Assembly (NCBI GenBank): GCA_963691705.1
Contig: OY829539.1
Location: forward strand, 16,728,186-16,792,185
Length of the DNA stretch: 64,000 bases
Direction of reading: 5' to 3'
DNA from: Viola odorata
Taxonomy: Eukaryota > Streptophyta > Magnoliopsida > Malpighiales > Violaceae
Shown here: positions 12,142 to 22,143 of the stretch, piece by piece
How positions within the stretch are numbered: the first letter of the stretch is position 1
Layout: each line of letters opens with the position of its first letter
Program-made: the position numbers and the translations under genes
The notes under the pieces: generated by a model
What the model saw: the letters and a program-made list of their open reading frames with translations, nothing else
The model's database searches: none
What the model was told of the DNA's origin: nothing

Positions 12142-13683
12142 TCATTTCCTCTCTGGTAGCACAGCTCCACTCCTAAGACTCATGGCACTAACATTGTGTT
12201 TCGGGTTTTCTACGGTTGTAGAAGGTAACTTCCCTTGATTGGTCATTTGATTGATTTGTTTTTGCATCTCTGCTAAGCTAGACTGCGTAGATTGCATCAA
12301 GTTCTTCTGCATCTCAACTAAACTCTTAAGCGTATCCTCCATAGAGGGGCCGGTTATCTACAAGGGTTGAGGTGCTGGAGGTAGCTGAGGTACAGAGGCT
12401 TGGCCAGGAGGTTGGCCAGGATTAAGGTGTGAAGGACGAGGTATGAAATGCTGAAAGTTAACGGGAGGTTGGCCAGGATGTTGCTGGGGTATATTCTGAT
12501 TTGGGTTCTGGTTTGGAGGGATTGGTTCTCTCCATCTAAAATTTGGATGGCCTCTCCATGAGTATTGATTACTTCCTTGAGGGAAATTCTGCATACTCCC
12601 TTAGTTTTACCCATAGACCGCATTTACTTGTGCTACATCATCAGGGTGCTGCACCATGTAACAATTATTAGTCTGATGGTCTTGTTGCTGGCAAATTCCA
12701 TAAACCGCTGCTACTTGCTCTAGATTAGAGTTCCCAGTGGTCATTGCACCTGAAATATTGACAGAAATGGTTTTGACCATATCAGTTAACTCAGCTAATT
12801 TTTGCTCAACATCAATAGAACAAAGACTAGAAGGAATAGAAGTTCTGTCAGAAGTGATATTATTTTGGCTATTGTCTGCCATGGTTTGAAGTAGAAGTTT
12901 GGCTTTGGTAACCGTCAAGTCCTGCAATGCTCCACCTGCGGCTGCATCAACTTTTTCTTTGCTAGGTAGGAGCATTCCATCATAAAAATATTGGATCATG
13001 GTCAGATCCGCAACTCCATGTGTAGGGCAAACTTCTTGCAATTCTCTGAACCGTTGGTGATATTCACTTAGCCCCTCATTGTTCCTCTGCTGGATGGCAG
13101 CCATGTTCTTTCTGGCCGCTCCTGCTTTTGTTGCATTCCAGTACTTGTTGAGGAATAATATGGACATCTCGGCCCATGTGTTGACCGTGTTGTGAGGTAG
13201 GCTGTAGAACCAATTTTGGGCAGCCCCCTCGAGAGAGCATGGAAAAGCTTTTAGCTTCGCTCTTTCCATGTTCACAGTAACTGGTTTCATCATATCACAC
13301 TGAACGTGTAAGTTCCTCAAGTGCTTGAACGGATTCTCGTTCGAATGGCCATAGAATCTAGGAAGGTTGGCCACCATGTTGGTCTTGATAGACCAATCAT
13401 TTGCCACTATCAGCAAAGATATACAGAAGAAGGTTTCCTGTTCCGCTGTTCTGTTCAGTTCCCTCATCGTCGGCTCTGGTTGATTTTCTGCCATGTCTTG
13501 GTCGGAGTCTTGGCCAAGATCGTCGTCTAGACTGTAATCTGTTTTGGAACTTGAGGTTCCTGATTCACTTTCTTCTTGGGCTGCTCTTAGTCGAGCTTGC
13601 CTCCTAAGTTGTGCTTTGGTCCTGGTGAGATTGGGATTGCAAGGTAACAAATCTTGTTCTCTACTTGAGGACCTGGTCATCAA
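12142..13683 (-). pseudogene. Athila-like gag
   Basis: The reading opens at 13683, 46 bases after the primer site. Residues about 85-300 form a retrotransposon Gag domain (FPCSLEGAAQNWFYSLP, TWAEMSILFLNKYW, EYHQRFRELQEVCPTHG). A single zinc-knuckle-like segment (CQQQDHQTNNCY) follows. The same frame continues through in-frame stops at 12609-12607 (TAA), 12603-12601 (TAA), 12360-12358 (TAG) and 12144-12142 (TGA). The later part has the Gln/Pro-rich stretch and the coiled segment (LVEMQKNLMQSTQSSLAEM) typical of Athila gag C-termini. Every stop is one C-to-T step from Gln or Arg. Confidence 0.88.
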
Positions 13684-13728
13684 CTGTCATAAAATAAAAT
13701 AAAACAAAAACTACAAATACCGTTAGAG

Positions 13729-13747
13729 ATCCCCGGCAACGGCGCCA
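13729..13747 (-). other. tRNA-Asp primer-binding site
   Basis: The plus strand reads ATCCCCGGCAACGGCGCCA, identical to the 3' end of plant tRNA-Asp including the CCA tail. On the element's own strand this is the complementary primer-binding site. It is separated from the 5' LTR by five bases (13748-13752). tRNA-Asp priming is a hallmark of Athila elements. The tRNA identity is from memory of plant tRNA-Asp(GTC). Confidence 0.9.
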
Positions 13748-13752
13748 AAATT

Positions 13753-15285
13753 TGATTGCGCGTTGAACAAGTCAAATATAATAGTGAAATAGGTATGGAA
13801 TTGGGGGTAGAAATACAACTTATCACTGTCTACAAGAGTTTGTAGATGATGGTAAGAGGATCGTCCACAGAGACCTCTAGGAGATGTAATTCTTGGTTTG
13901 ACTTCCTCGTCACTGGCTTTGGTTTTGGTAGAATCTGAAAATAAAGACAAAACAGAAAGAGGTAAAAATAGTTCAAAGTAGTATTGGCCAAAGGCTTGGC
14001 CAAGACAGGGGTCAAGATTGAAATAGATCTAGTAATATGAAATTCCAGGTAAGGGTGATATGAGAGCTTGTGTTCTTATGCTTCGATCATAGATTCAAGT
14101 ATATTCATCTCTTCATTCATAGTACTGCTATAGAGTGGAGGTACTCCTGTTCACTCCTGTCTTCCCTCCTCTTCAAATTACCTGGCGGGTACTCCCTTTC
14201 CTGATAATCCTAGCCAAGGGACACCTTGCTGGTTAAAGGGTTTATCCGTTTGACTGTTGTCTTGAATGGTTGTTCGCTTCCTCAATGGTATAGGGGAAGA
14301 CAGTACCTAGGTCAAGGTGTTTCCCTGTGGAAACCCTAGGTTGTCAATCTGGTCTTGACCTAGATTACTTATTTCTTCTAGTCTGGCGTGAGACTAGTCA
14401 CCTGCTTTGTCTAACCGACGGGTACTCCCTTTCCTTCTAGACTGACTGCAACTCTTCTCTACTAGAGCGCAAGGATGATCAAACCTTGTCTCTAGTGAGT
14501 AAGCGATAGATTAAGTTCAAGGAATAAATAAATACAAGAGAAGAGATTATTAAGCACTAATTGATCTCACGAAAGCATAAGAACTTCAGCTCATCAACCC
14601 TTACCAAGAATGGGTGTTTAGCTATTCATACTCATAGGTAAAAATATGAAAATAATTGATTGCATAAATAAACTAAATCCGAGATTTAAATAAATCCGGA
14701 GAAAATTGTTTCGAAGAAGAAGAAAGGTTCCGATCTGATGATCGATGGGTGATGGTCGATCCGGACAGAGGTGAACAATGTTCGGCTAAATAGCCCTAAA
14801 AACTCCTCTGTCCTCCTCCAACTCTAATTCCTAGAAAATCTCTAAAGAGATTGCTATAATAAATTGTTCTTCTAATGGAAAGTAAATCGCAATTACAAAA
14901 GAGGGAGATACCATGCGGGATTCTTCAAGAGATATGCTTCAGATCCCTCTAGATTTGCGGGACAGCTGTGACTTGCCACCTGCAAAGCCCAATGTGGGAA
15001 GCGGTCCAACGATCCACGCTTCTGCCTCTATCGCGAAAGCGTCTTGGCTGCAGGCTTGGCCAAGATGACTCTGGTGCGCGCTGCTTTGGACGCGGAAATG
15101 TCTATGCCAAGATCCAGGCCAAGACTCAAGAAAATGGCTCCAGAGCTCCACAAATCAGATCTTCAATAATTCGCCTCCATACCAGACCTGCTAAGAATAA
15201 GGGAAATCAGGGATAAATCAGTAGGTTTACTGTCCAACTAAATAAGTAAATGGACAATAAAACATGATGAAATGCAATGCAATCA
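13753..15285 (-). repeat. 5' LTR of the Athila-like element
   Basis: A 1533-bp repeat equal in length to 2692-4224. On the plus strand it runs from TGATTGCGCGTTG to GCAATGCAATCA, followed by the CACTG target duplication. About 30-35 substitutions separate it from the other LTR. Many are transitions, for example at 13757, 13763 and in the 14390-14415 region. It carries the TTGGCCAA palindrome at 13984, 13996 and 15056. Confidence 0.95.
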
Positions 15286-16407
15286 CACTGCCATTTGGGA
15301 CATCCGTGTCTACAATATCTAAGAAAATTGTGTCCACAATTCAAGTCTGCTACTTCTCTGGATTGCGAGTCTTGTCACTTTGCTAAACATCATCGCACCT
15401 CTTTGGGCCCTCGTACTAGTAAACGTGCGGATTCTGCTTTTGCATTAGTTCATTCGGATGTGTGGGGTCTATGTTCTGTGACTTCTAAACCAGGTTTTAG
15501 ATACTTTATCACATTTGTGGATGATTACTCTAGAATGACTTGGATATATTTCATGAAAAGTCGTTCTGAGGTGTTTTCTCATTTTTGTGCATTTTGTACT
15601 AAAATAAAAACTCAGTTTGATGTGTCTATTCGTATATTGCAAAGTGATAATGCTAAGGAATATATGTCTGAATCTTTTCATCGGTATATGACTCAGCATG
15701 GTATCTTGCATCAATCTTCTTATGTTGACACACCAGCTCAAAACGGTGTGGCTGAAAGGAAGAATATACACCTCTTAGAGACTACTCGTGCTCTATTATT
15801 TCAAAACAAGGTTCCTAAGCAATTTTGGGTTGACGCTATTTCTACAGCTTACTTCTTGATTAATCGTATGCCTTCTGCAGTTCTTGATGATGGTATTCCA
15901 ATTACTGTACTTGCTCCTGGTAAACCATTATTCTCCATTGAGCCTAAGATTTTTGGTAGCACCTGCTATGTTCGTGATGTTCGTCCTCACATCACAAAGT
16001 TGGATCCTAAGGCTTTAAAGTGTGTCTTCTTGGGGTATGCTAGACTTCAGAAGGGGTATCGATGCTACTCTCCCGACCTTCAAAAGTACTTTGTGTCCAC
16101 TGATGTTGTCTTTTCTGAACAGGTATTATTCTTCTCACCTCATCCTACTCCTACTCGACAGGATGATCATGATGATGATAATTGGTTGGTCTATTCCTCC
16201 ACTCCTTTGGATATTTCTGAGCAATCTTCTATTGATACTATCCTACACCAGGCTACTTCGTTGGGTCCTTCTCCTGGTACTCTTGATCAGTCTTCTAGAG
16301 ATACTGCTCTGGACCAGGCGACTTCTTCAAGTACCTTTGAGCATCCACCTGCAGATACTGTTATAATTCAGTCTCCTGATCTCTCAGTTATGGGAGACCC
16401 ATCTTGA
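15286..16407 (+). pseudogene. Copia gag-pre-integrase and integrase fragment
   Basis: Reading resumes after the Gypsy element with the pre-integrase finger (HCHLGHP ... CESCHFAKHH). The integrase core follows: FALVHSDVWGL, ITFVDDYSRMTW, the DNA-binding region RILQSDNAKEYMS and a QNGVAERKN block carrying the catalytic Glu. The C-terminal segment CVFLGYARLQKGYRCYSPD is typical of Copia integrase. The frame ends at a TGA at 16405-16407 that is one C-to-T step from CGA. The conserved catalytic Asp and Glu residues are present. Confidence 0.9.
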
Positions 16408-18004
16408 AGTGATCCTCTAGTCCCTGCACCTCCACCAGAGCCCTCGGTACCTGCTCCTTCTACTGATCTGGATTTACCTATCAGTCTTCGCAAAGGTAAA
16501 CGACAATGCAAATCTGTTTACTCAATTGCCAACTTTGTCTCTTATGATGGCTTGTCTGGTTCGACGCGTGCTTTGATTTCTTCTCTAGACTCTATTGTTG
16601 TTCCTAAAACAGTAAAGGAAGCATTGAGTCATCCTTGTTGGACGAATGCAATGCTTGAGGAGATTACAGCTTTAGATGATAATCAGACTTGGGATTTGGT
16701 GAATTTACCAAAGGAGAATAAAGTTGTGGGGTGTAAGTGGGTGTTTGTAGTCAAAGTCAATCCGGATGGTTCTGTGACCCACCTCAAGGCTCGACTTATC
16801 GCCAAAGGATATGCTCAAACATATGGAGTGGATTACTCTGATACTTTTTCTCCTATGGCCAAATTATCTTCTGTGAGGTTATTCATCTCTTTGGCCGCTT
16901 CCAGCAACTGGACCCTACATCAGTTGGACATCAAGAATGCCTTCCTTCATGGTGACCTACAGGAGGAAGTCTATATGGAGCAACCACTTAGGTTTGTTGC
17001 TCATGGGGAGTATGGGAAAGTTTGTCGTTTGAAGAAATCTTTGTATGGTCTAAAATAGAGTCCTCGTGCCTGGTTTGGCAAGTTCAGTGAGGTAGTTTTA
17101 GAATTTGGCATGCAAAAGAGTTAGTGTGATCATTCAGTCTTTTATAGACAATCTGCTGCTGGTATTATTTTGCTGGTTGTGTATGTGAATGACATTATTA
17201 TTACAGGAGATAATAGTGTTGGGATCTCTTCGCTCAAATCTTTCCTGCATACCAAGTTTAGTACAAAAGATTTGGATCAGCTGAAATACTTTCTAGGGAT
17301 AGAAGTTTCCAGGAGCAACAAATGTATCTTTTTATCTCAAAGAAAGTATGTTCTTGATCTTCTTGCAGAAACAAGAAAGTTGGGAGCCAAGCCCTGTAGT
17401 TCTCCTATGGCTCCAAATGTCCATCTCACCAAAGATGATGGTGACCCGTTTAATGATCCCGAGAAGTATAAGAGATTAGTTGGGAAACTAAACTATCTCA
17501 CAGTGACACGTCCTGACATCACCTTCGCGGTTAGTGTTATCAGTCAGTTCATGTTTGCTCCAACAGATAAGCATTGGGAAACTCTAGAGCATATCTTGTG
17601 TTATCTGAAAGGGGCACCTAGTCTTGGGATCCTATATAGTAACCATGGTCACAACCGGATTGAGTGTTTTGCAGATGCGGATTGGGTCGGGTCGAAGATT
17701 GATAGAAGATCAATAACCGGCTACTGTGTCTTTGTTGGTGAAAATCTGATCTCATGGAGGAGCAAGAAGTAAAATGTGGTGTCGCGATCTAGTGCAGAGT
17801 TTGAATATAGAGCAATGGCACAATCCTCCTGTGAGATTCTATAGATGCGACAATTTCTAGCTGAAATTGGTATAGAACATTCTTCTCCTTCAAAACTCTG
17901 GTGTGATAATCAAGTTGCTCTTCACATTGCCGCAAATCATGTTTATCATGAGAGGACTAAACACATTGAAGTAGATTGCCACTTCATTCGTGAGAAAATT
18001 TAAG
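16408..18004 (+). pseudogene. Copia reverse transcriptase and RNase H, multiply interrupted
   Basis: The RT domain starts with KEALSHPCWTNAMLEEI and WDLVNLPKENKVVGCKWVF, and contains [20 protein letters not shown]. The catalytic box reads YVNDIIITGD, so the first Asp of YVDD is Asn. RNase H follows ([42 protein letters not shown]). In-frame stops occur at 17056 (TAG), about 17120 (TAG), 17770 (TAA) and about 17842 (TAG). All fit single transitions in Gln or Trp codons. The RNase H end is interrupted by the solo LTR at 18005 and completes at 20472-20610. Confidence 0.9.
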
Positions 18005-20471
18005 TGTCGCACTCCCTTTTTGGATTTTATCCTAATGCGACGCGGGTTTGGGACTAGGTGTGAGACGAAATTGGACCCATCTCACATAATGTATATGAAG
18101 TCGCCACCCTAATTTGTTTCTAGGTTTAGGGAACCTAAAGTCATGGCATAAAAAAAGAAAAACTAAGGCAAAATGGGTCTGAATCCGAGAACAGTGGTTC
18201 GGGGTCATATTATGGACTCGGGAAGGTGTTAGGCACCCGAGTCACATCCTAAAAAGGTTACCAGATGAAGAGGTGTTTGAAAAATAAAAAGTCCTAATTT
18301 ACGTGACCATGCCCAACAGATTTTAATAATTTTAAATATTATGCATACGAATATATATATGCGAAAAAGCGTGAGATAAATAAAAGGGAAGAAACGTTTA
18401 CTTGAGAAGGGTATGGACGGTTTTACCCTTTTGGATTGAGGGTATGAGGCGTACATGCGAAGGGCATTGATTGTTTTTCCCTACGAAATCGAGATCATTA
18501 ATTCGGAAAATGATAATCGAAACAGATAAATATTTAATGACTCATTGCGAGTGAAATAATTAATTTAGCAATTAAACGCGAGTAAAATAATTATTTAGGC
18601 ATTCAAGGGCATGCAAAAATAATTAGTTAAATAGTACGAGCATTCGAATATTCGGCATCAAAATTATTGTACGCACGCAAGTGAAATAATTATTTTTTAC
18701 ATGTAAGAATAATTAAACATGCAAAAGCATACGAAATTAATGATTAAACATGCAAGCATTCGAAAGTAAATAATTAAACATGCAAGCCTACGAAAATAAA
18801 TAAACAGTACAAGTGCGAAAATAAATAAATAGTACAAGTGCACGAAAAAAATAAAAATAAAAATAAAGAAAAGCGACGGGTTAACAGTTGGATCGGCCCA
18901 CTGGGCCGAAGATGGGCCCACCAGTGTGGGCCAAAAGGCCCAACATACCAGCCCAGCTGGGCTGGTCCCTTCTCCTTTCCCGCGTGGGCTGCTAGGCAGC
19001 CATGCCCCTTTTCTTTGCCTTTCCGTGTGGGCCTGCGCCAGCCAGCCCTTCTCCTCTTTCCGCATGGGCTTGCGCAGCCCTTCTCCTCTCCTCAGCTTGG
19101 GCCAAGTGAGGCAGCCCATCAACCAAAACCCAGGCCTTTCCTTTCTTTCTTTTCCTTTTTTTCTCTTTTCTCTCTTTTTCTTTTTATTTTCTTCCTTTTA
19201 TGTCTTTTCCTTTTTCTCTACTCTTGGCCGCGGCCCTCTCCTCTCTTTTCTCTGTTTTATTTTCTTCTCCTGCTCTCTTCTCTCTTTGCCGCAGGCTCGC
19301 CGTTCTCACTCTTGTCTCTTTTCTTTTCTATTTTTTCTTTCTTTCTTTTTCTTTCCTGCTGTCGGCGACGTGTTTGGTTGTGGTTGTGTTTGATGGTGGC
19401 GCCAATTTGGTGTGGATTTGGATTATGGCTGGGTGTTGGGTTTAATGGTGACCGGCGATTGTTTTGTGGTGATTAATGGGGTTTTCTTCGTTGTTTGTCA
19501 GCGGGTATTGTGATGGAGTAGACGGTGGCTCGGCTTGGGGTGGCGTGATTTGGCAGCGGCGGTGTGGATGGGTGCAGGGATGGGACGATTTGGCAGTGGT
19601 GGCGGTGCGGCTTGGTGTTGATGTCTCCGGCGAGATGGCGGCTTGTGGTGGCGTGGGATGGCCGATTGAGGCGGCTGCTTGTGGTGGCGTGGATTGGGAC
19701 TGATTGCGATGGCGCGGCTATAGATTTCGCGGCTGGGTTTTTATAGGTTCGGCTATGAGGCAGAGGAGAGTGGATTCAATTAATTGAATTTGCCGGAGGA
19801 TTCAATTAATTTGGGGATGATTGGATTTAATTTCTCAGGGAATTGGTTTTTTGTAGTGAGGATTTGAAATTGATTCTGCATTGGCTGGTTTGAAGATTGC
19901 AGGGGGATTGCTCCTGGGATTTAATTTAGGGAGGGATAAATTGGGCTTTCATTTGCAGAGGATTGAATTAATTTGCAGGAGAGGGAGATCGTGAATTGGT
20001 GTTTCTGTGTGTTCTCCCCCCCCCCCCCCCTCTCTTTTGAATTGGAAATCCTTGGCTACTTATAGAGGGTGTGAGGGATGGCCAAGGTGATGGCAATGGG
20101 GGAGAAGGAATTGGTGATGGGAGTGGGTGTGAGGGAAAGATGATGAGGGTTTATTTTATTCGGTTAGAGCCAATGGTGCGGGAAAGTTCGCTCAACACCG
20201 ATGAAAATTCAAACGGAAAATGCCGAAATGTGAAATAAAATGAGATAAATGAAAAAATAGTAAAATATAAAAGTAGACGGAAATACTCAATCCATGGTTC
20301 GAACGGAAAAAATATTAAAATGCGGAATAAAAGGGAAAAAAGTACCAAATGATACGATATGTGACATAAATAATAAACAGTAAATAAATGTAAATAAGGT
20401 TAATGATATGACGAATGAGAGAAAAAAAATGAATATGATGTTACGAAAATGTCAAAAATCGGGTAGCAACA
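18005..20471 (+). mobile_element. Solo LTR, probably of a Tat/Ogre-type Gypsy element
   Basis: A 2467-bp unit with ends TGTCGCACTCC...GTAGCAACA is flanked by a perfect 5-bp duplication TTAAG (18000-18004 and 20472-20476). It has no gag-pol genes and no internal copy of its own ends, so it is best read as a solo LTR. Near its start are GTCGCCACC and, at about 18220, GGAAGGTGTTAGGCACCCGA, motifs I associate with long LTRs of the Tat/Ogre lineage. It also has a GC-rich block (18890-19130), a long pyrimidine tract (19136-19370) and a C run near 20018-20030. Long open frames over the pyrimidine tract are low-complexity artefacts. Lineage assignment is from memory. Confidence 0.8.
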
Positions 20472-20617
20472 TTAAGAAAATCTCATTTCTACTCATTACG
20501 TGAAGACAGGAGAACAATTGGGTGATCTCTTTACGAAAGCTCTTTCAGGTTCTCGAATGGATTACCTTTGTAACAAGCTGGGCATGATTAATATCTATGC
20601 TCCAGCTTGAGGGGGAG
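20472..20617 (+). pseudogene. Copia RNase H tail and polypurine tract
   Basis: After the solo LTR the Copia frame finishes with the conserved end KTGEQLGDLFTKALSG and a short tail ending at 20610. The polypurine tract TGAGGGGGAG follows directly and abuts the 3' LTR. This confirms that the element was one unit before the two insertions. Confidence 0.88.
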
Positions 20618-20740
20618 TGTTAGAATATATAGGTATTATACATGTATATGTATTGGTATAAGTAGAGTATATATATATATAGTGGTATACCCTTTGTATG
20701 TAGTAAGAAAATGTAACTTTCTTCATTTGCTGAAATAACA
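20618..20740 (+). repeat. 3' LTR of the first Copia element
   Basis: A 123-bp copy of 1338-1458 with TG...CA ends. It is two bases longer because of an extra TA in the TA tract, and has a TTATATG to TTGTATG change. High identity between the LTRs contrasts with the many stops in the coding region, but the repeat is too short for a good age estimate. Confidence 0.92.
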
Positions 20741-21457
20741 ATGTTAAAGTGTCAACGTATGTTATTGTCTAGTCTCAAATTTGTCTACTTCATTTACATT
20801 GTTTGTGTTAGGTTTAAAGGGAAATTCATGTTTTCCATTGTTTGACTGAGTGGACAATATTTTAACATTTGTTTATCTTTCATGGCGACGTCGACGTGGA
20901 CAAGTTAATTTCTACGTAGAAAAATTAGGAAACATGTCTTCTTGTTGACTAGCGAAAAATAGACACTTGTTGATGCAATGACGGTACAAAAACAACATGG
21001 AAAACATGATCAGGGTTTGCTCTGTTCTGCTCTAGTGCACCACAGCTTTGCATTGTGCTGAACCACAGGGAAACACTGAACACCAGCTTGAAGGAGACCA
21101 ACAGCTTGTTGATCCAATCATTGATCAAGGTCCAGCTAAAAGATTGAAATCCCTTCTCAAGAAAGATGTAACAAAGGCTTTAGAGCTTGTAGACGGAAAG
21201 TGGGAAGTCTTCAAATCTGTCTGTATTTTTATCTATATAATATTGTTACATCAAAGCTTGTAAGGAAAAGCTAAATCAAATTTCAGCATCTCCACATCAT
21301 GAAGAAATTAAGAGTAAGCAGTGAAACTACAATACATAATATATACAATTAAGGACTCAAACTACAACACAAGACTTGGGTGCCATTCATCCAAGAATCT
21401 TATATATATACAACATAATATATTCAGCAGCTATACAAATTGATATTGGAGTAACGG
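20741..21457. other. Spacer downstream of the transporter gene
   Basis: AT-rich sequence without a recognisable gene. The frame at 21048-21263 has no family resemblance. Part of it, from about 21300, probably belongs to the 3' end of the minus-strand transporter gene, into which the next MITE has inserted. The last eight bases (AGTAACGG, 21450-21457) are the left target duplication of that MITE. Confidence 0.5.
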
Positions 21458-22101
21458 TAGGAATGGCAATTATGCGGGTATGGGCGGGTATGGATAAATA
21501 TCCACTCATACCCGCAATTAAATATCCATTATTATCCATACCCACTATACCCATTACCCAATTGGATATGTAATGGATATCCAATTACATTTACTTATTA
21601 ATTATTTCACTTAATAAACTTCTAAATTAATTCAAAATATATTTAAATAATTTGATTAAAAAAAAACTCATTTATACTTATTAATTATTTCACTTAATAA
21701 ACTTCTAAATTAATTCAAAATATATTTAAACAATTTGATTAAGAAAAAACTCATTTATAAAAGATTAAGAAAAATATGAAAAGTGGATATGTAATTACTC
21801 ATCTTAAGATGAAGATTATGTTTTTGTAATTTTTAATTTATTTTGTTCAAGCATTAAGGAAGAAATTGAGTTTTTATTACGGGAGAAAAATAAAAAAAGA
21901 TGAGAAAGAGAGAGGAGAAAGGAGAGAGAGTGGGAGAGAGAGAGGAGAAAAGAGAGAGGCATTTTGCGGGTATGTTGCGGGTATGTTGCGGGTATGGATA
22001 TACCCATACCCACAATTATAAATGCGGGTATTATCCATACCCGCAATTGCGGGTATGATTATGGGCGGATATGCGGGTATGGATACCCATTGTCATCCCT
22101 A
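21458..22101. mobile_element. hAT-type MITE with 8-bp target duplication
   Basis: The 644-bp unit has imperfect inverted ends TAGGAATGGCAAT and TAGGGATGACAAT (reverse complement of the right end). It is flanked by a perfect 8-bp duplication AGTAACGG (21450-21457 and 22102-22109), diagnostic of hAT elements. Subterminal regions are packed with GCGGGTATGG and its complement, and the middle is AT-rich with a GAGAGA tract. It encodes nothing. It lies 43 bp past the stop codon of the transporter gene, so it is probably within or next to its 3' UTR. Confidence 0.9.
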
Positions 22102-22143
22102 AGTAACGGATTAAGGAGGTGTTGTTGTGTTGCTGCAAATAGT

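Larger units (their letters stand above)
2923..15063. repeat. Dispersed TTGGCCAA palindrome with 12-bp periodicity
   Basis: Exact TTGGCCAA starts at 2923, 2935, 3995, 5810, 6860, 7825, 7837, 8583, 11055, 11990, 12050, 13510, 13984, 13996 and 15056. Random expectation for an 8-mer in 12.6 kb is about 0.2. Many sites are flanked by degenerate neighbours (TTGGCCT, TTGGCCG, AGGCCAAGA) at 12-bp steps, giving 4-residue repeats when translated (LAKT/QAKT in gag-pro, GQD-type in the post-pol tail). The same motif lies in LTRs and non-coding spacer, so protein function alone does not explain it. Elsewhere in the window I noticed it only singly, near 34995 and 55930. Confidence 0.85.
2692..15285 (-). 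mobile_element. Athila-like Ty3/Gypsy retrotransposon
   Basis: A complete 12,594-bp element on the minus strand, flanked by a perfect 5-bp target duplication CACTG (2687-2691 and 15286-15290). It has two 1533-bp LTRs. The primer site is an exact complement of the tRNA-Asp 3' end, as used by the Athila lineage. Gag, protease, RT, RNase H and integrase follow in Gypsy order, then an extra post-pol ORF. By eye the LTRs differ at roughly 30-35 positions (about 2%), which points to a fairly recent insertion. All genes are nevertheless broken by nonsense changes and at least two single-base frameshifts. Length, primer type and the extra ORF fit Athila/Calypso elements. Confidence 0.95.
1338..20740 (+). 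mobile_element. Dead Ty1/Copia LTR retrotransposon hosting two later insertions
   Basis: Two short LTRs (121 and 123 bp) with TG...CA ends bound the element. Between them, in Copia order on the plus strand, are protease, integrase, reverse transcriptase and RNase H. A purine tract (20608-20617, TGAGGGGGAG) sits directly before the 3' LTR. A degenerate primer-binding site starts at 1459. After subtracting the Gypsy insertion and the solo LTR, the element itself is only about 4.3 kb. It has no Gag domain, carries five in-frame stops and has lost a catalytic Asp in RT, so it is not autonomous. The five bases flanking each end (ATATA and ATGTT) do not match, so a target duplication is not visible. 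The identification as Copia is secure; the lineage is not resolved. Confidence 0.93.

Noticed and set aside
13729..13747. Possible tRNA-Asp gene
   Set aside because: Only the 3' 19 bases of the tRNA match and they abut an LTR, so this is a primer-binding site.
18838..19476. Long overlapping open frames rich in Phe, Leu and Ser
   Set aside because: They run over a CT-rich tract within the solo LTR; several frames are open at once and none resembles a protein.
20010..20032. Long C homopolymer
   Set aside because: Likely a simple repeat within the solo LTR, possibly with uncertain length in the assembly; no function inferred.
1338..20740. Five-base target duplication for the outer Copia element
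   Set aside because: Flanks ATATA and ATGTT do not match, so no duplication is claimed.
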